The position numbers and the translations under genes were made by a program. The notes below the pieces were generated by a model that made no database searches, was not told the origin of the DNA, and was given only the letters and a program-made list of their open reading frames with translations. 64,000 nucleotides of DNA from Treponema bryantii (lineage in GTDB: Bacteria; Spirochaetota; Spirochaetia; Treponematales; Treponemataceae): contig SUWN01000007.1 in assembly GCA_015061465.1 (NCBI GenBank), positions 1-64,000 on the forward strand, written 5' to 3'. Below are positions 26,191 through 35,278 of the stretch, piece after piece; position 1 is the stretch's first letter, and each line of letters starts with the position of its first letter.

Positions 26191-27357
26191 ATGATTCACA
26201 AAAAATACTTTGAACTAAAGAAAAAACAAGACAAACTTTTAGCACAAAAAAATCAAATTGACAAATCTTTTTACAACGGAATTTATAATCGCTACAAAAA
26301 TCCAATCTTAACTAGAGACCATATTCCGCTCACTTGGAAATTTGATTTGAACGCAAAAACAAATCCTTATTTTTTAGAGCGACTTGGCGTAAATGCGGTT
26401 ATGAACAGTGGCGCAATCTATTTGAATGGAAAATATCTTTTAGTTTGTCGTGTTGAAGGCAACGATAGAAAATCATTTTTTGCTGTAGCAGAAAGTCCAA
26501 ACGGAATCGACAACTTTAGATTTTGGGATTTGCCTGTTGTTTTACCAGATACTTGTGCAGAAGAAACAAACGTTTATGATATGCGTTTGACTCAGCACGA
26601 AGATGGTTGGATTTATGGAGTTTTTTGTTCAGAAAGCAAAGATACTTCCACAAATGATTTAAGCGCCGCAATTGCCGCTGCAGGAATTGTTCGAACAAAA
26701 GATTTAATTACTTGGGAACGTTTGCCAAATCTAATTACAAAAAATTCACCTCAACAAAGAAACGTTTGTCTTCATCCTGAATTTGTAAATGGCAAATATG
26801 CATTTTACACTCGACCAATGGACGATTTTATAAACACAGGAAGTGGTGGCGGAATCGGTTTTGGACTTTGTGATGATATTTGTAACGCGATAATTGATGA
26901 AGAAAAAATCATTAGTCCAAGAATTTACCATACTATAACCGAAGCAAAAAATGGAGCTGGAGCAACTCCAATCAAAACTGAAAAAGGTTGGCTTCATATT
27001 GCACACGGCGTAAGAAACACAGCTGCCGGTTTAAGATACGTTTTGTATGTTTTTGTCACAGATTTAAACGATCCAACAAAAGTAATTGCAGAACCAAGTG
27101 GATTTTTCCTTGTTCCTCTTGGAAAAGAACGAGTTGGGGATGTTTCAAACGTTGTTTTTTCAAACGGTGCAATTGCTCGCGAAAATGGTGACGTATATAT
27201 CTACTACGCATCAAGCGACACAAGAATGCACGTTGCAACATCTAAAATCAACATTCTTTTAGATTACGCGTTCAATACACCAAAAGATGCTCTTCGTAGC
27301 CCAGATTGCGTAAAACAACGTATCGAACTTATAAAAAAGAATCTAGAGTTAATTTAA
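26191..27357 (+). CDS. GH130 beta-mannosyl-glucose phosphorylase
   Basis: A 388-aa cytoplasmic five-bladed propeller enzyme of glycoside hydrolase family 130. Signatures are [10 protein letters not shown] near 37 and NVYDMRL with the expected catalytic Asp130. The length and N-terminal helix match family members that split 4-O-beta-mannosyl-glucose with phosphate into mannose-1-phosphate and glucose. AGAGGTG lies before the ATG. Together with the 2-epimerase at 6920 it would complete intracellular use of beta-mannobiose. GH130 also includes enzymes acting on mannosyl-N-acetylglucosamine and longer mannans, so the substrate is inferred from the pairing. Confidence 0.88.
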   Translation: MIHKKYFELKKKQDKLLAQKNQIDKSFYNGIYNRYKNPILTRDHIPLTWKFDLNAKTNPYFLERLGVNAVMNSGAIYLNGKYLLVCRVEGNDRKSFFAVAESPNGIDNFRFWDLPVVLPDTCAEETNVYDMRLTQHEDGWIYGVFCSESKDTSTNDLSAAIAAAGIVRTKDLITWERLPNLITKNSPQQRNVCLHPEFVNGKYAFYTRPMDDFINTGSGGGIGFGLCDDICNAIIDEEKIISPRIYHTITEAKNGAGATPIKTEKGWLHIAHGVRNTAAGLRYVLYVFVTDLNDPTKVIAEPSGFFLVPLGKERVGDVSNVVFSNGAIARENGDVYIYYASSDTRMHVATSKINILLDYAFNTPKDALRSPDCVKQRIELIKKNLELI

Positions 27358-27410
27358 ATCTTTTTTTACTCTATAATACTCCTTGTTGACTTTTTATGGG
27401 AGACTTTTTT

Positions 27411-28088
27411 ATGAACGAACAATTTTCTAGAACAGCTCAACTAATTGGTGAAGAAAATGTAAAAAATCTTTTTTCCAAACATGTCATTGTTTTTGGTTGT
27501 GGCGGAGTTGGAGGTTTTGTTGTAGAAGCATTGGCTCGTTCTGGAATTGGAAAAATCTCACTTGTAGATAACGATAGTGTAAATATAAGCAATATAAATC
27601 GACAAATCATCGCGCTTCATTCTACAGTCGGAAAACAAAAAGTCGATATTTTAAAAAATAGAATCTTAGACATAAATCCCAATTGCCAAGTTTTTACATT
27701 CAATACATTTTTTCTGCCAGAAAATTCACACTCATTTGATTTTTCACAATACGATTATGTTGTGGATGCCGTAGATACAGTTACTGCAAAAATTGAAATC
27801 ATAAAAAAATCAAAAGACGCAAATGTTCCAATCATCAGTTCCATGGGGACAGGAAATAAACTCAATCCCCTAGCGTTCAAAGTTGCTGATATTTCTAAAA
27901 CGAACGTTTGCCCTCTCGCACGTGTAATGCGAAACGAATTAAAAAAACGCGGAATTTCAAAAGTAAAATGCGTTTATAGCGAAGAATTACCCGTAATTAA
28001 AACACAAACTCCTGCAAGTATTGCGTTTGTTCCATCTGTCGCAGGACTTTTAATTGCAAGTGAAGTTATAAAGGATTTAATGAAATAA
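27411..28088 (+). CDS. tcdA: tRNA threonylcarbamoyladenosine dehydratase
   Basis: A 225-aa E1-like ATP-binding protein of the ThiF/MoeB superfamily: GCGGVGGFVVEALARSG nucleotide loop, DNDSVNISNINRQ, and AVDTVTAK. The N-terminal FSRTAQLIGEENV and the absence of the CxxC zinc pairs of MoeB fit TcdA (YgdL/CsdL), which cyclises t6A to ct6A at tRNA position 37. The ATG at 27411 follows GGGAG. A TATAAT lies at 27372-27377 without a clear -35. It ends 5 bp from the convergent FecR-domain gene. Confidence 0.88.
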   Translation: MNEQFSRTAQLIGEENVKNLFSKHVIVFGCGGVGGFVVEALARSGIGKISLVDNDSVNISNINRQIIALHSTVGKQKVDILKNRILDINPNCQVFTFNTFFLPENSHSFDFSQYDYVVDAVDTVTAKIEIIKKSKDANVPIISSMGTGNKLNPLAFKVADISKTNVCPLARVMRNELKKRGISKVKCVYSEELPVIKTQTPASIAFVPSVAGLLIASEVIKDLMK

Positions 28089-28093
28089 TTTTT

Positions 28094-29479
28094 CTATTTT
28101 GCAAACAATCCATTATTTCTCAAAGGGATTTTATATCCTATAGAAAGATACATATCATCAAAGAATGTTTCTGATAGATTCATAAATCCTTTTGAAAGGT
28201 CTTGCATAAAAATCCATCTAAAATCAAGATGAGAACAAAATAACACACCACAAGATATAGGCACATTCAAAGTTGGGAACGGAAAGTCTACTATATTATT
28301 CAATTCATATAATTTATAAGAAAGTCCTATTCCAACATAAGGTTCAAAATATCTTCCAGGAATGCAAAAACGTAAATTTGTATCTGCATAAAAACCATTC
28401 ATTTCATATTCACGATAAAAATATTTTGCACCAACTTCCCAAACAAGCCATTGAAAATCCAAAATATCTATATCAAATCCGCAATCTATACGCAGATCTG
28501 TTTCATCTTTTTCTGACATAAATATATCTGAATCCAAACTTCCGCGAATATTCAAATACGGCAAAACTATTGGTTTTGGCCCTTCTTTCTTCTTTTCAGT
28601 AACAACCGCATTCTCTTCAAGAGAACCATTTAAATTGTTTTCAGCTATTATTTCCTGAGGAGTATCTTCTTTTGTTATAATTTCAACGGGTTGTTCTTCT
28701 TCTTGTTTTTTCGGTTCAATTATTGGAATCGCAACCTTTTCTTCAATTTTTTTATTTTTTATTTCTACACTTACTTTTTGATTTTCAGATTTTATAAAAG
28801 ACTGTTGTCTATTTTCATTAACTTTTGAAGTAAGTACTGGTTCCTCAAGTTTTCCTTTATTATTTACAACAGTTGTTTGATTCGCAGTAATTAATACTTC
28901 CGCTTCTTCCAATGGAACTATTTCTAAAGACTGATTTTTTTTCTCTTTTTGAATTTCAACATACTTTTTCTTTTCTTTTTTTGATTTAGATTTCTTTTCT
29001 TTTTTCTTTAGAACAGAAGAAACTCCAACCTTACCATTATTACAAGAAACTTTTCCACTTGCTACAACAATAAAATCTGTACCCCTAACTGAAGCAACTG
29101 ATACAGACGTTCTTGCCTTAAAATCAGGCGGTTCCCTATTTACTTTTGATACTTTTGCACGAATCATTCCTGCATCTACATACAAATCTACAATATCTCT
29201 ATTTCCTTCTGTGGTAAGTTTTTCAAATGAAATACGCGTCAATGCAGCCAAACTTATAATTGATCCATTATAATTCAATCTCAATTCAGATTTGAAACCA
29301 GTACTCAAAACATCTGCTTCAAAAACTTCATCTCCAATTTTTAAGGTTTGCCAACCATTTCCACGATTCACTTCTACTTTGCCACGGGCATAAGTTACCT
29401 TTGCAGGATTTGAAAATAATTTTTGAGAAGTAAGCAATACAAAAAATAATAAAATAATTGATTTAAAATTTGTTCTCAT
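28094..29479 (-). CDS. FecR-domain exported protein with C-terminal barrel-like region
   Basis: A 461-aa protein with a signal peptide (cleavage expected after KLFS, near 23) and a FecR-type domain (about 25-150, including YARGKVEVNRGNGWQTLKIG and SVASVRGTDF). A long Lys/Glu-rich low-complexity linker follows (about 160-300). The C-terminal 150 residues have alternating aromatic strands, like a small outer-membrane barrel or a barrel-like domain. FecR domains in spirochaetes often occur with LysM or OmpA parts, and the role here is unknown. No Shine-Dalgarno precedes the ATG. Confidence 0.78.
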   Translation of the reverse strand: MRTNFKSIILLFFVLLTSQKLFSNPAKVTYARGKVEVNRGNGWQTLKIGDEVFEADVLSTGFKSELRLNYNGSIISLAALTRISFEKLTTEGNRDIVDLYVDAGMIRAKVSKVNREPPDFKARTSVSVASVRGTDFIVVASGKVSCNNGKVGVSSVLKKKEKKSKSKKEKKKYVEIQKEKKNQSLEIVPLEEAEVLITANQTTVVNNKGKLEEPVLTSKVNENRQQSFIKSENQKVSVEIKNKKIEEKVAIPIIEPKKQEEEQPVEIITKEDTPQEIIAENNLNGSLEENAVVTEKKKEGPKPIVLPYLNIRGSLDSDIFMSEKDETDLRIDCGFDIDILDFQWLVWEVGAKYFYREYEMNGFYADTNLRFCIPGRYFEPYVGIGLSYKLYELNNIVDFPFPTLNVPISCGVLFCSHLDFRWIFMQDLSKGFMNLSETFFDDMYLSIGYKIPLRNNGLFAK

Positions 29480-29491
29480 TTTGTATAAAAC

Positions 29492-29520
29492 ATTCTACAT
29501 CACTTTTTTTATATTGTCTA
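29492..29520 (-). promoter_or_regulatory. Promoter for the FecR-domain gene
   Basis: On the minus strand TAGACA (29520-29515) and TAGAAT (29497-29492) are 17 nt apart. The -10 ends 12 nt before the ATG, so the leader would be about 5 nt. Confidence 0.45.
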
Positions 29521-29539
29521 ATGTTTATGTGTAAACAAA

Positions 29540-30691
29540 TTAATCTTCTTTTTCTAATTTCAATAATTCTGTTGCAGCAATTTTATCATTCGGATCATAT
29601 TCTAATACCGCAGCAAAATAATTTCTTGCTTCTTGTTTATTTCCTTCAGCTAATGCCAAATAACCTAAATTCGAAATAATTTTTGTACTTTCAGGTGATA
29701 AAGCAAAAGCATCTAAAAGATATTTTTTTGCTAAAGAAAATTCTTCCAACTGAATTAAACATAGCGCTAATTCATTTAATGTATCAGGATTTTTATCACC
29801 ACCGAATTTAATTGCTTCTAAAAAAGCTTGTTTTGCATCTTCAAAACGTCCCATTTTTCTTAACGCCCAACCGAGCATAAACCAAGCGTTCCAAACTTCT
29901 GGATTATTTTGCAAAAACAAGCGGATTTCTTCCAAAGCTTTTTCGTCTTCACCTTTAGAAATCAAATCAAATGCATTTTGAAAACGAACATCATCCATAT
30001 TTTGATTTTTAATTTCGTTTAAAATTTCTTGCGCACGTTCTTTTTTATAAACAGCATTTTCTCCCATATCTTCATCAGAGTAATCACAAGTTAATGCTAA
30101 ATACATCTCAAAGGAATCTTTTGCTTCTCTGTATTTATATTGTTTCATAAAATAGAAGCCAACATTAAAATATGCATCAGGAATTGGATTATCAGAATCC
30201 ATTACTTGTTTATAATAAGCATATGCATCAGCATCATACGCATCGGCATCTTCAAATAACCCTGCACGTCTATAAGAATCTGCTCTTTGATCCAAAAACA
30301 AAGCCATATTCAAAATAATTGCTTCATCTTCAGGATCTAATCCAATCAAAGCCAAAAAAATTTCTTCTGCCAAATCAAAATCTTCATTTTTTGTTTTTAA
30401 AATCGCAGCTTCACACAATTCTTTTTTTATCTCAGGCTTTGCTTTTAATAAAAGAGAACGATAATAATCTAAATGTTCATTTTTTCTATCATAAGCAAGA
30501 ACTGTTAATATTCCTGCCAAAATTTGTTCAGCAGTTATTTCACTTGGATTAAAAACTCCAGGAGCATCCGAATCTTTTTTTTGAACTGGCAACTGAATTG
30601 AAGTATCAATTTGAAACGATTCGTCCGATAATTTAAATTTGTCCGGCATTGATATATAAAATACCGATTCAAGAGAATTTACTGTATTCAT
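29540..30691 (-). CDS. TPR-repeat protein
   Basis: A 383-aa protein without signal peptide. Several tetratricopeptide repeats can be seen from about 110 on (AYFNVGFYFMKQYKYREAKD, AWFMLGWALRKMGRFEDAKQ, IISNLGYLALAEGNKQEARN). The first 40 residues are a separate segment. Its ATG overlaps the PilZ gene's stop by 1 nt (TAATG), so the two are translationally coupled. TPRs mediate protein contacts, so it may be the partner of the c-di-GMP receptor. Confidence 0.85.
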   Translation of the reverse strand: MNTVNSLESVFYISMPDKFKLSDESFQIDTSIQLPVQKKDSDAPGVFNPSEITAEQILAGILTVLAYDRKNEHLDYYRSLLLKAKPEIKKELCEAAILKTKNEDFDLAEEIFLALIGLDPEDEAIILNMALFLDQRADSYRRAGLFEDADAYDADAYAYYKQVMDSDNPIPDAYFNVGFYFMKQYKYREAKDSFEMYLALTCDYSDEDMGENAVYKKERAQEILNEIKNQNMDDVRFQNAFDLISKGEDEKALEEIRLFLQNNPEVWNAWFMLGWALRKMGRFEDAKQAFLEAIKFGGDKNPDTLNELALCLIQLEEFSLAKKYLLDAFALSPESTKIISNLGYLALAEGNKQEARNYFAAVLEYDPNDKIAATELLKLEKED

Positions 30692-31587
30692 TATTCACCT
30701 TTATTTTGATTATTATTTTCTTGCACATTACCATATTGTGTATTTTGTGTGTTATCAATATTTGCACTTTTGTTATTTCCCAACATTGATTTATGAAACA
30801 TAGTAATGTAATTATTTATATGAATCTTGTACGGCATAGGAACTTTATCAGAATCAAATTTTATATGGACAACCGCAATATCTTTTCTTCCTTCCATAAA
30901 GTCTGATCTAACAATAGTACCATAAACAACGACAATTTCATTTGTATCAACAAAATTGATTCGTAGTCCAATAGCCTTATTTATTAAAAATTTTGGTATT
31001 CCAACGCAAAGAATTTTAGCTCCGTTAAAAGATAAATCTTTCATAATACACCGTCGCGGAACATTTTCAATAAAAGCAATACCTTCTTCTTTCTCAATTC
31101 CTAAACTTCTAATCGAATCTTTTGTAATATTAATTCTATCTTCACGTCTATTTACAAAATTCTCATTTGCTTCAAGAACTTCACCTATTCGCAAAATTAA
31201 ATCATCTGGTGGACGTTGCGAAAAATTTAAGGTAATTAGAGCAAGTTCGTTTGTATGTGTATAATCTTGAATTTGATCTACTAAACAATTAACAAAAAAA
31301 TAAATCGGAGCATTGTCTTGCGAAAAAAAACAGAATCTTAAACTAACTGGTAATTTTGGATTTTTTTCTAATTGAGTAAATGCACCACTATTTTTACCAA
31401 TTATTATTTTTGCACTTTGCAAAGACGATGAATTAATTATACACGGCCATTGACTTCCGCCACATTTCAAATAAATTTGTCGAGGATCTATTTTCAATAA
31501 TTGTAAATTTGCTTTTGTGAATACGATTTCTTTATCTCTAAAAAAATCATAATATCTAGAAATCTGTAAACTCGTCGAAATTCCCAT
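30691..31587 (-). CDS. PilZ-domain c-di-GMP receptor
   Basis: A 298-aa cytoplasmic protein. An N-terminal domain of about 135 residues resembles the extra PilZ-like N-terminal domain of spirochaetal PilZ proteins. The C-terminal PilZ domain has the c-di-GMP-binding RxxxR motif (Arg147, Arg151 in RREDR) and DxSxxG (DLSFNG, 184-189). The last 35 residues are an Asn/Gln-rich tail. It should bind the product of cyclases such as the GGDEF protein at 4844. It has no Shine-Dalgarno and a -10 box ends 6 nt before the ATG. Confidence 0.88.
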   Translation of the reverse strand: MGISTSLQISRYYDFFRDKEIVFTKANLQLLKIDPRQIYLKCGGSQWPCIINSSSLQSAKIIIGKNSGAFTQLEKNPKLPVSLRFCFFSQDNAPIYFFVNCLVDQIQDYTHTNELALITLNFSQRPPDDLILRIGEVLEANENFVNRREDRINITKDSIRSLGIEKEEGIAFIENVPRRCIMKDLSFNGAKILCVGIPKFLINKAIGLRINFVDTNEIVVVYGTIVRSDFMEGRKDIAVVHIKFDSDKVPMPYKIHINNYITMFHKSMLGNNKSANIDNTQNTQYGNVQENNNQNKGE

Positions 31588-31593
31588 ACACTT

Positions 31594-31622
31594 ATTCTAT
31601 CTTAATCTTTCTTTTCTCGCAA
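31594..31622 (-). promoter_or_regulatory. Promoter for pilZ-TPR operon
   Basis: On the minus strand TTGCGA (31622-31617) and TAGAAT (31599-31594) are 17 nt apart. Only 6 nt separate the -10 from the ATG at 31587, which predicts a leaderless mRNA. Confidence 0.55.
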
Positions 31623-31656
31623 CATTGTTATAAAAATTTTTATAGTGATTTAAAAA

Positions 31657-31719
31657 AAAGGGACTGTCAAAAAAAAGTAAAATTATAACTAAATTTTACT
31701 TTTTTTTGACAGTCCCTTT
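31657..31719. terminator. Perfect 28-bp stem-loop terminator of the ribosomal locus
   Basis: Arms at 31657-31684 and 31692-31719 are exact reverse complements with a 7-nt loop. The GGGACTGTC end of the stem sits next to internal runs of eight A and eight T. It lies 20 bp after the last gene of the alpha operon and probably stops transcription on the minus strand. Confidence 0.8.
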
Positions 31720-31739
31720 TCCAAACCTAAAAAAGGTTT

Positions 31740-31961
31740 TTAAGCTTCTGTTGAAGCTTCTTCTGAAGTTGCTGGAGCAGCCACAGCTTTTCTAGCTTTA
31801 TTTTTTAAAGCTGCATTACAATATTTACAAATATTTACATTCTGTCCATCAATTTCTTTTTCGTAAAGAACTTTGATATTTTCTTTTTTACAAATAGCAC
31901 AAGTTCCTCTTCCATGAGCAGGAAGAGATCTGATACCTGATCCACGATGATTCTTTGACAT
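31740..31961 (-). CDS. Small zinc-ribbon protein at the end of the alpha operon
   Basis: A 73-aa basic protein with two CxxC pairs (Cys21/Cys24 and Cys45/Cys48) that should bind one zinc. The N-terminus is SKNHRGSGIRSLPAHGRGT and the tail is Ala/Glu-rich. A strong GAGGAG precedes the ATG. It lies 66 bp after rplQ and before the strong terminator, so it is co-transcribed with ribosomal genes. It does not match a standard ribosomal protein that I know. A ribosome- or RNA polymerase-associated role is inferred from position only. Confidence 0.75.
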   Translation of the reverse strand: MSKNHRGSGIRSLPAHGRGTCAICKKENIKVLYEKEIDGQNVNICKYCNAALKNKARKAVAAPATSEEASTEA

Positions 31962-32027
31962 ATCGACTCCTCTTAATTTACTAAGAACTGTCTAAACAGT
32001 TCCTAGTTTAATAAGTACATCTAAAAC

Positions 32028-32555
32028 TTATTCAGCTTTAGGTTCTTCTTTCTTTTCTGAAGTCTTTTTTGAAGCTGTTTTTTTAGGTTTTACTTCACCT
32101 TCTACAGCTTCCTTTGACTTAGTTGATGTTTTTTTTGCTTTTGTTGAATCAGCTTTTTTTGAAGCTTTCTTTTCTTCTTTATCTGCTTCTGATTCAAGTT
32201 TATAATCAACTAATTCTAAAATTACAACATCAGCAGCATCACCCTGACGATATCCTAATTTAAGAACACGTGTATAACCACCGTTTCTTTCCTGCATACG
32301 AGGTCCGATTTCTGTAAAAAGTTTATTCAACACTTTTTCATCTTGAATAAATTTTGCTACTTCGCGGCGATTATGTACACTATCAACTTTAGCTCTAGTA
32401 ATAAGTTTTTCAGCAGACTTTCTTACTTCAAGAGCTTTAGCTTTTGTAGTAGTAATTCTCTCATATCTAAAGAGTGATGTTACCATATTGCGTGTCATAG
32501 CACGACGATGTGCTGTTGTACGTGAAAGCGGATTAAAACCATTCTTATGATTCAT
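32028..32555 (-). CDS. rplQ: 50S ribosomal protein L17
   Basis: Large-subunit protein near the tunnel exit. The N-terminal 120 residues are typical L17 ([15 protein letters not shown]). A Lys/Ser/Ala-rich tail of about 50 residues brings the length to 175 aa, longer than the usual 120-130. It overlaps the end of rpoA by 11 bp, as often seen for this pair. Confidence 0.97.
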   Translation of the reverse strand: MNHKNGFNPLSRTTAHRRAMTRNMVTSLFRYERITTTKAKALEVRKSAEKLITRAKVDSVHNRREVAKFIQDEKVLNKLFTEIGPRMQERNGGYTRVLKLGYRQGDAADVVILELVDYKLESEADKEEKKASKKADSTKAKKTSTKSKEAVEGEVKPKKTASKKTSEKKEEPKAE

Positions 32556-33600
32556 CTGTTTCTTCCTTCTGCTTTAATAAATTTGCAGCATTCTTCAGAT
32601 GACTATAATCTGTCATGCCAAGAGTAAGATTCCATTCCTGGAGTTTTTCTTTAATTTCAGCAAGACTTTTTTTACCAAAGTTTCTTGTTTTGGCAATGTC
32701 ATCTTCAGTTTTTCTTGTTAATTCACCGATTGTACGAATATTTGCGTTTTTCAAACAATTTGATGAACGCACAGAAAGTTCCAATTCCTCAACAGGAGTA
32801 TCAAGAATCTTTCTTAAATTTTCATCACCTTCGTCACTTTCATCTGCACCAAGAACATCTTTATCATTAAAATTAACAAAAATAGCAAAATGATCTTTTG
32901 CAATTTTTGCAGCTTCTGCTAAAGCATCTTCTGGAGCAATTGTTCCATCAGTCCAAATTTCAAGAACCAATTTATCATAATCATTTCTTTGACCAACACG
33001 ACATGGTTCAATTGAATACTTTACTTTAGGAACAGGAGTGAAAATGGCATCCATTGGGATTGTTCCAACAACCTCAATATAATGTTCATTTGTTTCAGCA
33101 GGTACATATCCTCTGCCAAGATCTACTTGGATTTCAATATCAAGATGAGCCCCTTCCATCATAGTGAAAATAAGCTTATCTTTTGTCATTACTTCAAGTT
33201 GACCTTCTTTTTCAAAGTCTTCGCTTTTTACAACACCAGGACCTTTAAATTCATAAAGAATTGTTTCCTGTTCAGAATCACCTGAAAGACGCAAACGAAC
33301 TTGCTTCAAAGTATTGATAATCTCTAATGTATCTTCAGCAACATTTGGAATAGCTTCAAATTCACTAGAAATTACGTGTGCAATTCCGTTTTCATCATAT
33401 GATGTAATACGAATCGATGTAACTGCGTACCCTTGAATAGAAGATAATAAAACTCTTCTAAGAGTATTTCCTACTGTTGTACCAAATCCAGTCTCAAAAG
33501 GATGTGCAGTAAACTTTCCGTAATTAGGATTTGTACTTATGTGTTCAAATGAAATGCCTTTAGGTCTCTTAAAACCTTTAAGCAAATTTTTACGAGCCAT
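32545..33600 (-). CDS. rpoA: RNA polymerase alpha subunit
   Basis: At 351 aa it has the assembly domain (about 1-235, [13 protein letters not shown]) and the C-terminal helix-hairpin-helix domain (about 265-335, [19 protein letters not shown]) that contacts DNA and regulators, joined by an acidic linker. AAGGAG precedes the ATG. Position between rpsD and rplQ is standard. Confidence 0.98.
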   Translation of the reverse strand: MARKNLLKGFKRPKGISFEHISTNPNYGKFTAHPFETGFGTTVGNTLRRVLLSSIQGYAVTSIRITSYDENGIAHVISSEFEAIPNVAEDTLEIINTLKQVRLRLSGDSEQETILYEFKGPGVVKSEDFEKEGQLEVMTKDKLIFTMMEGAHLDIEIQVDLGRGYVPAETNEHYIEVVGTIPMDAIFTPVPKVKYSIEPCRVGQRNDYDKLVLEIWTDGTIAPEDALAEAAKIAKDHFAIFVNFNDKDVLGADESDEGDENLRKILDTPVEELELSVRSSNCLKNANIRTIGELTRKTEDDIAKTRNFGKKSLAEIKEKLQEWNLTLGMTDYSHLKNAANLLKQKEETDES

Positions 33601-33615
33601 CTGAACTCCTTATAA

Positions 33616-34251
33616 TTATTTAGAATAGTACTCAACGATGAGCTGTTCTTTTATATCGGCCAAATCAGAAATTTCTTCACGTCTTGGAATTGATGTGAAA
33701 GTTCCTTTTACAGCATCTACATCAACTGATACCCAAGGCATTGTTCCTGATTTTGAAATTTCATTTAATGCATCTTGAACCACAGAAAGTTTTTTACTTT
33801 TTTCTTTGATTTCAATAACATCACCAGCTTTGATTTCGTAAACAGGAATATTTACAGTTTTACCATTAACTAAAACATGCCCATGTCTAACTAATTGACG
33901 AGCTTGGTTTCTACTAACAGCAAAGTGCATTCTGTAAACAACATTGTCCAAACGACGTTCAAGAAGTTGTACAAAGTTTGCACCTGTTACACCAGACATG
34001 CGTGCAGCACGATCAAATGTAAGACGGAATTGTTTTTCCAACAAACCATACATACGTCTGAGTTTCTGTTTTTCTGCAAGCTGAATAGCATATTCTGATT
34101 TTTTTCCAGCACGAGCTTTTGGATCTTTTCCTGGAGCTCCGCGTTTTTTGTTAAGAGGACATTTGTCACTTGAACAACGTGCACCTTTTAACATTAATTT
34201 TCTCTGTTCCGCACGACACATGCGGCATACAGGACCTGTATATCTAGCCAT
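33616..34251 (-). CDS. rpsD: 30S ribosomal protein S4
   Basis: The 211-aa start at 34251 gives the family N-terminus ARYTGPVCRMCRAEQ with a zinc motif CxxC...C (Cys9, Cys12, and the later CSSDKC), so this is the zinc-binding form. An S4 RNA-binding domain follows. The upstream ATG at 34296 lies inside rpsK and adds non-homologous residues. S4 may regulate this operon. Confidence 0.97.
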   Translation of the reverse strand: MARYTGPVCRMCRAEQRKLMLKGARCSSDKCPLNKKRGAPGKDPKARAGKKSEYAIQLAEKQKLRRMYGLLEKQFRLTFDRAARMSGVTGANFVQLLERRLDNVVYRMHFAVSRNQARQLVRHGHVLVNGKTVNIPVYEIKAGDVIEIKEKSKKLSVVQDALNEISKSGTMPWVSVDVDAVKGTFTSIPRREEISDLADIKEQLIVEYYSK

Positions 34252-34265
34252 TTTCCTGAATCTCC

Positions 34266-34646
34266 TTACATGCGACGTGTTTTGCGTGGGCGACATCCAT
34301 TATGTGGAATAGGTGTTACATCAGAAATTGATTTAACCTTCAACCCAAGAGCACCTAAAGAACGGATTGCATTTTCGCGTCCCATTCCAGGTCCTTTCAC
34401 AAATACATGAACTTCACGCAAGCCATAACTTGCTGCATTCTGAACTGCTGCTTCTGCAACAGACTGAGCTGCAAACGGAGTAGATTTTTTTGCTCCGCGG
34501 AAACCAAGACCACCAGAAGAAGCCCATGACAATGCATTACCTCTTAGGTCTGTAATAGTTACGATAGTATTATTGAACGTAGCCTGAATGTATACATTAC
34601 CTTCGTATACGCTCTTCTTTTCCTTTCGTTTTTTACCAGTAGCCAC
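34266..34646 (-). CDS. rpsK: 30S ribosomal protein S11
   Basis: A 126-aa platform protein with the conserved core ([20 protein letters not shown]) and the C-terminal [10 protein letters not shown] end that binds near the mRNA exit. It lies 16 bp after rpsM. Confidence 0.98.
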   Translation of the reverse strand: MATGKKRKEKKSVYEGNVYIQATFNNTIVTITDLRGNALSWASSGGLGFRGAKKSTPFAAQSVAEAAVQNAASYGLREVHVFVKGPGMGRENAIRSLGALGLKVKSISDVTPIPHNGCRPRKTRRM

Positions 34647-34662
34647 TTATCTATCCTCCGCC

Positions 34663-35031
34663 TTATGCTTTCTTCTTATTAGCAACTGTCTTCTTCTTGC
34701 CTTTTCTTGTTCTGGCATTAGTTCTTGTACGTTGTCCACGTACAGGAAGACCTCTTTTGTGACGAAGGCCACGATAGCAGCCAATATCCATAAGACGTTT
34801 AAGGTTAAGACCGATTTCTGAACGAAGACGACCTTCTACCTTATAATCTCTGTCGATAATTTCACGAAGTTTTGTAAGTTCATCCTGAGAAAGATCATTC
34901 ATCATTTTTTCAGGATCAATCTTGGCTTCCTCACAAATTTTCTTTGCCGATGAACGGCCGATACCGTAAATATAAGTCAATGCGGTATCTACATGTTTAT
35001 TAGGAATATCAACTCCCGCAATTCGAGCCAT
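34663..35031 (-). CDS. rpsM: 30S ribosomal protein S13
   Basis: A 122-aa head protein beginning [20 protein letters not shown], with the basic C-terminal tail that touches P-site tRNA ([17 protein letters not shown]). It lies just after rpmJ. Confidence 0.98.
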   Translation of the reverse strand: MARIAGVDIPNKHVDTALTYIYGIGRSSAKKICEEAKIDPEKMMNDLSQDELTKLREIIDRDYKVEGRLRSEIGLNLKRLMDIGCYRGLRHKRGLPVRGQRTRTNARTRKGKKKTVANKKKA

Positions 35032-35048
35032 CTGTTTCTCCTTAAGCC

Positions 35049-35162
35049 TTAGCCCTGTCTCTGTTTATGTTTTGGGTTTGTACAAATGATACGGATTATA
35101 CCGTTGCGTTTGATAACCTTACATTTATCACAGATAGGTTTTACACTGGTTCGTACTTTCAT
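35049..35162 (-). CDS. rpmJ: 50S ribosomal protein L36
   Basis: A 37-aa protein found by direct translation: [20 protein letters not shown], then [17 protein letters not shown] in shortened form. The three Cys and a His are the zinc ligands of the C+ form. It lies between secY and rpsM, with no adk, map or infA in between. A large nested hairpin precedes it. Confidence 0.95.
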   Translation of the reverse strand: MKVRTSVKPICDKCKVIKRNGIIRIICTNPKHKQRQG

Positions 35163-35173
35163 AAAAAGCCCCC

Positions 35174-35250
35174 ATGAGAATATTTACCGAATTATTAGCA
35201 CCTCGCAATGAGAGCAATTCGGTAGCATTAAATATAGCACATATTCTCAT
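35174..35250. promoter_or_regulatory. Nested inverted repeats between secY and rpmJ
   Basis: Outer arms ATGAGAATAT (35174-35183) and ATATTCTCAT (35241-35250) are perfect over 10 bp. Inner arms TACCGAATT (35185-35193) and AATTCGGTA (35216-35224) are perfect over 9 bp. The structure precedes the alpha operon (rpmJ, rpsM, rpsK, rpsD, rpoA, rplQ) and is a candidate site for S4 feedback. Confidence 0.55.
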
Positions 35251-35278
35251 TTCTTTTCTACTATTAATTCACAAAATT

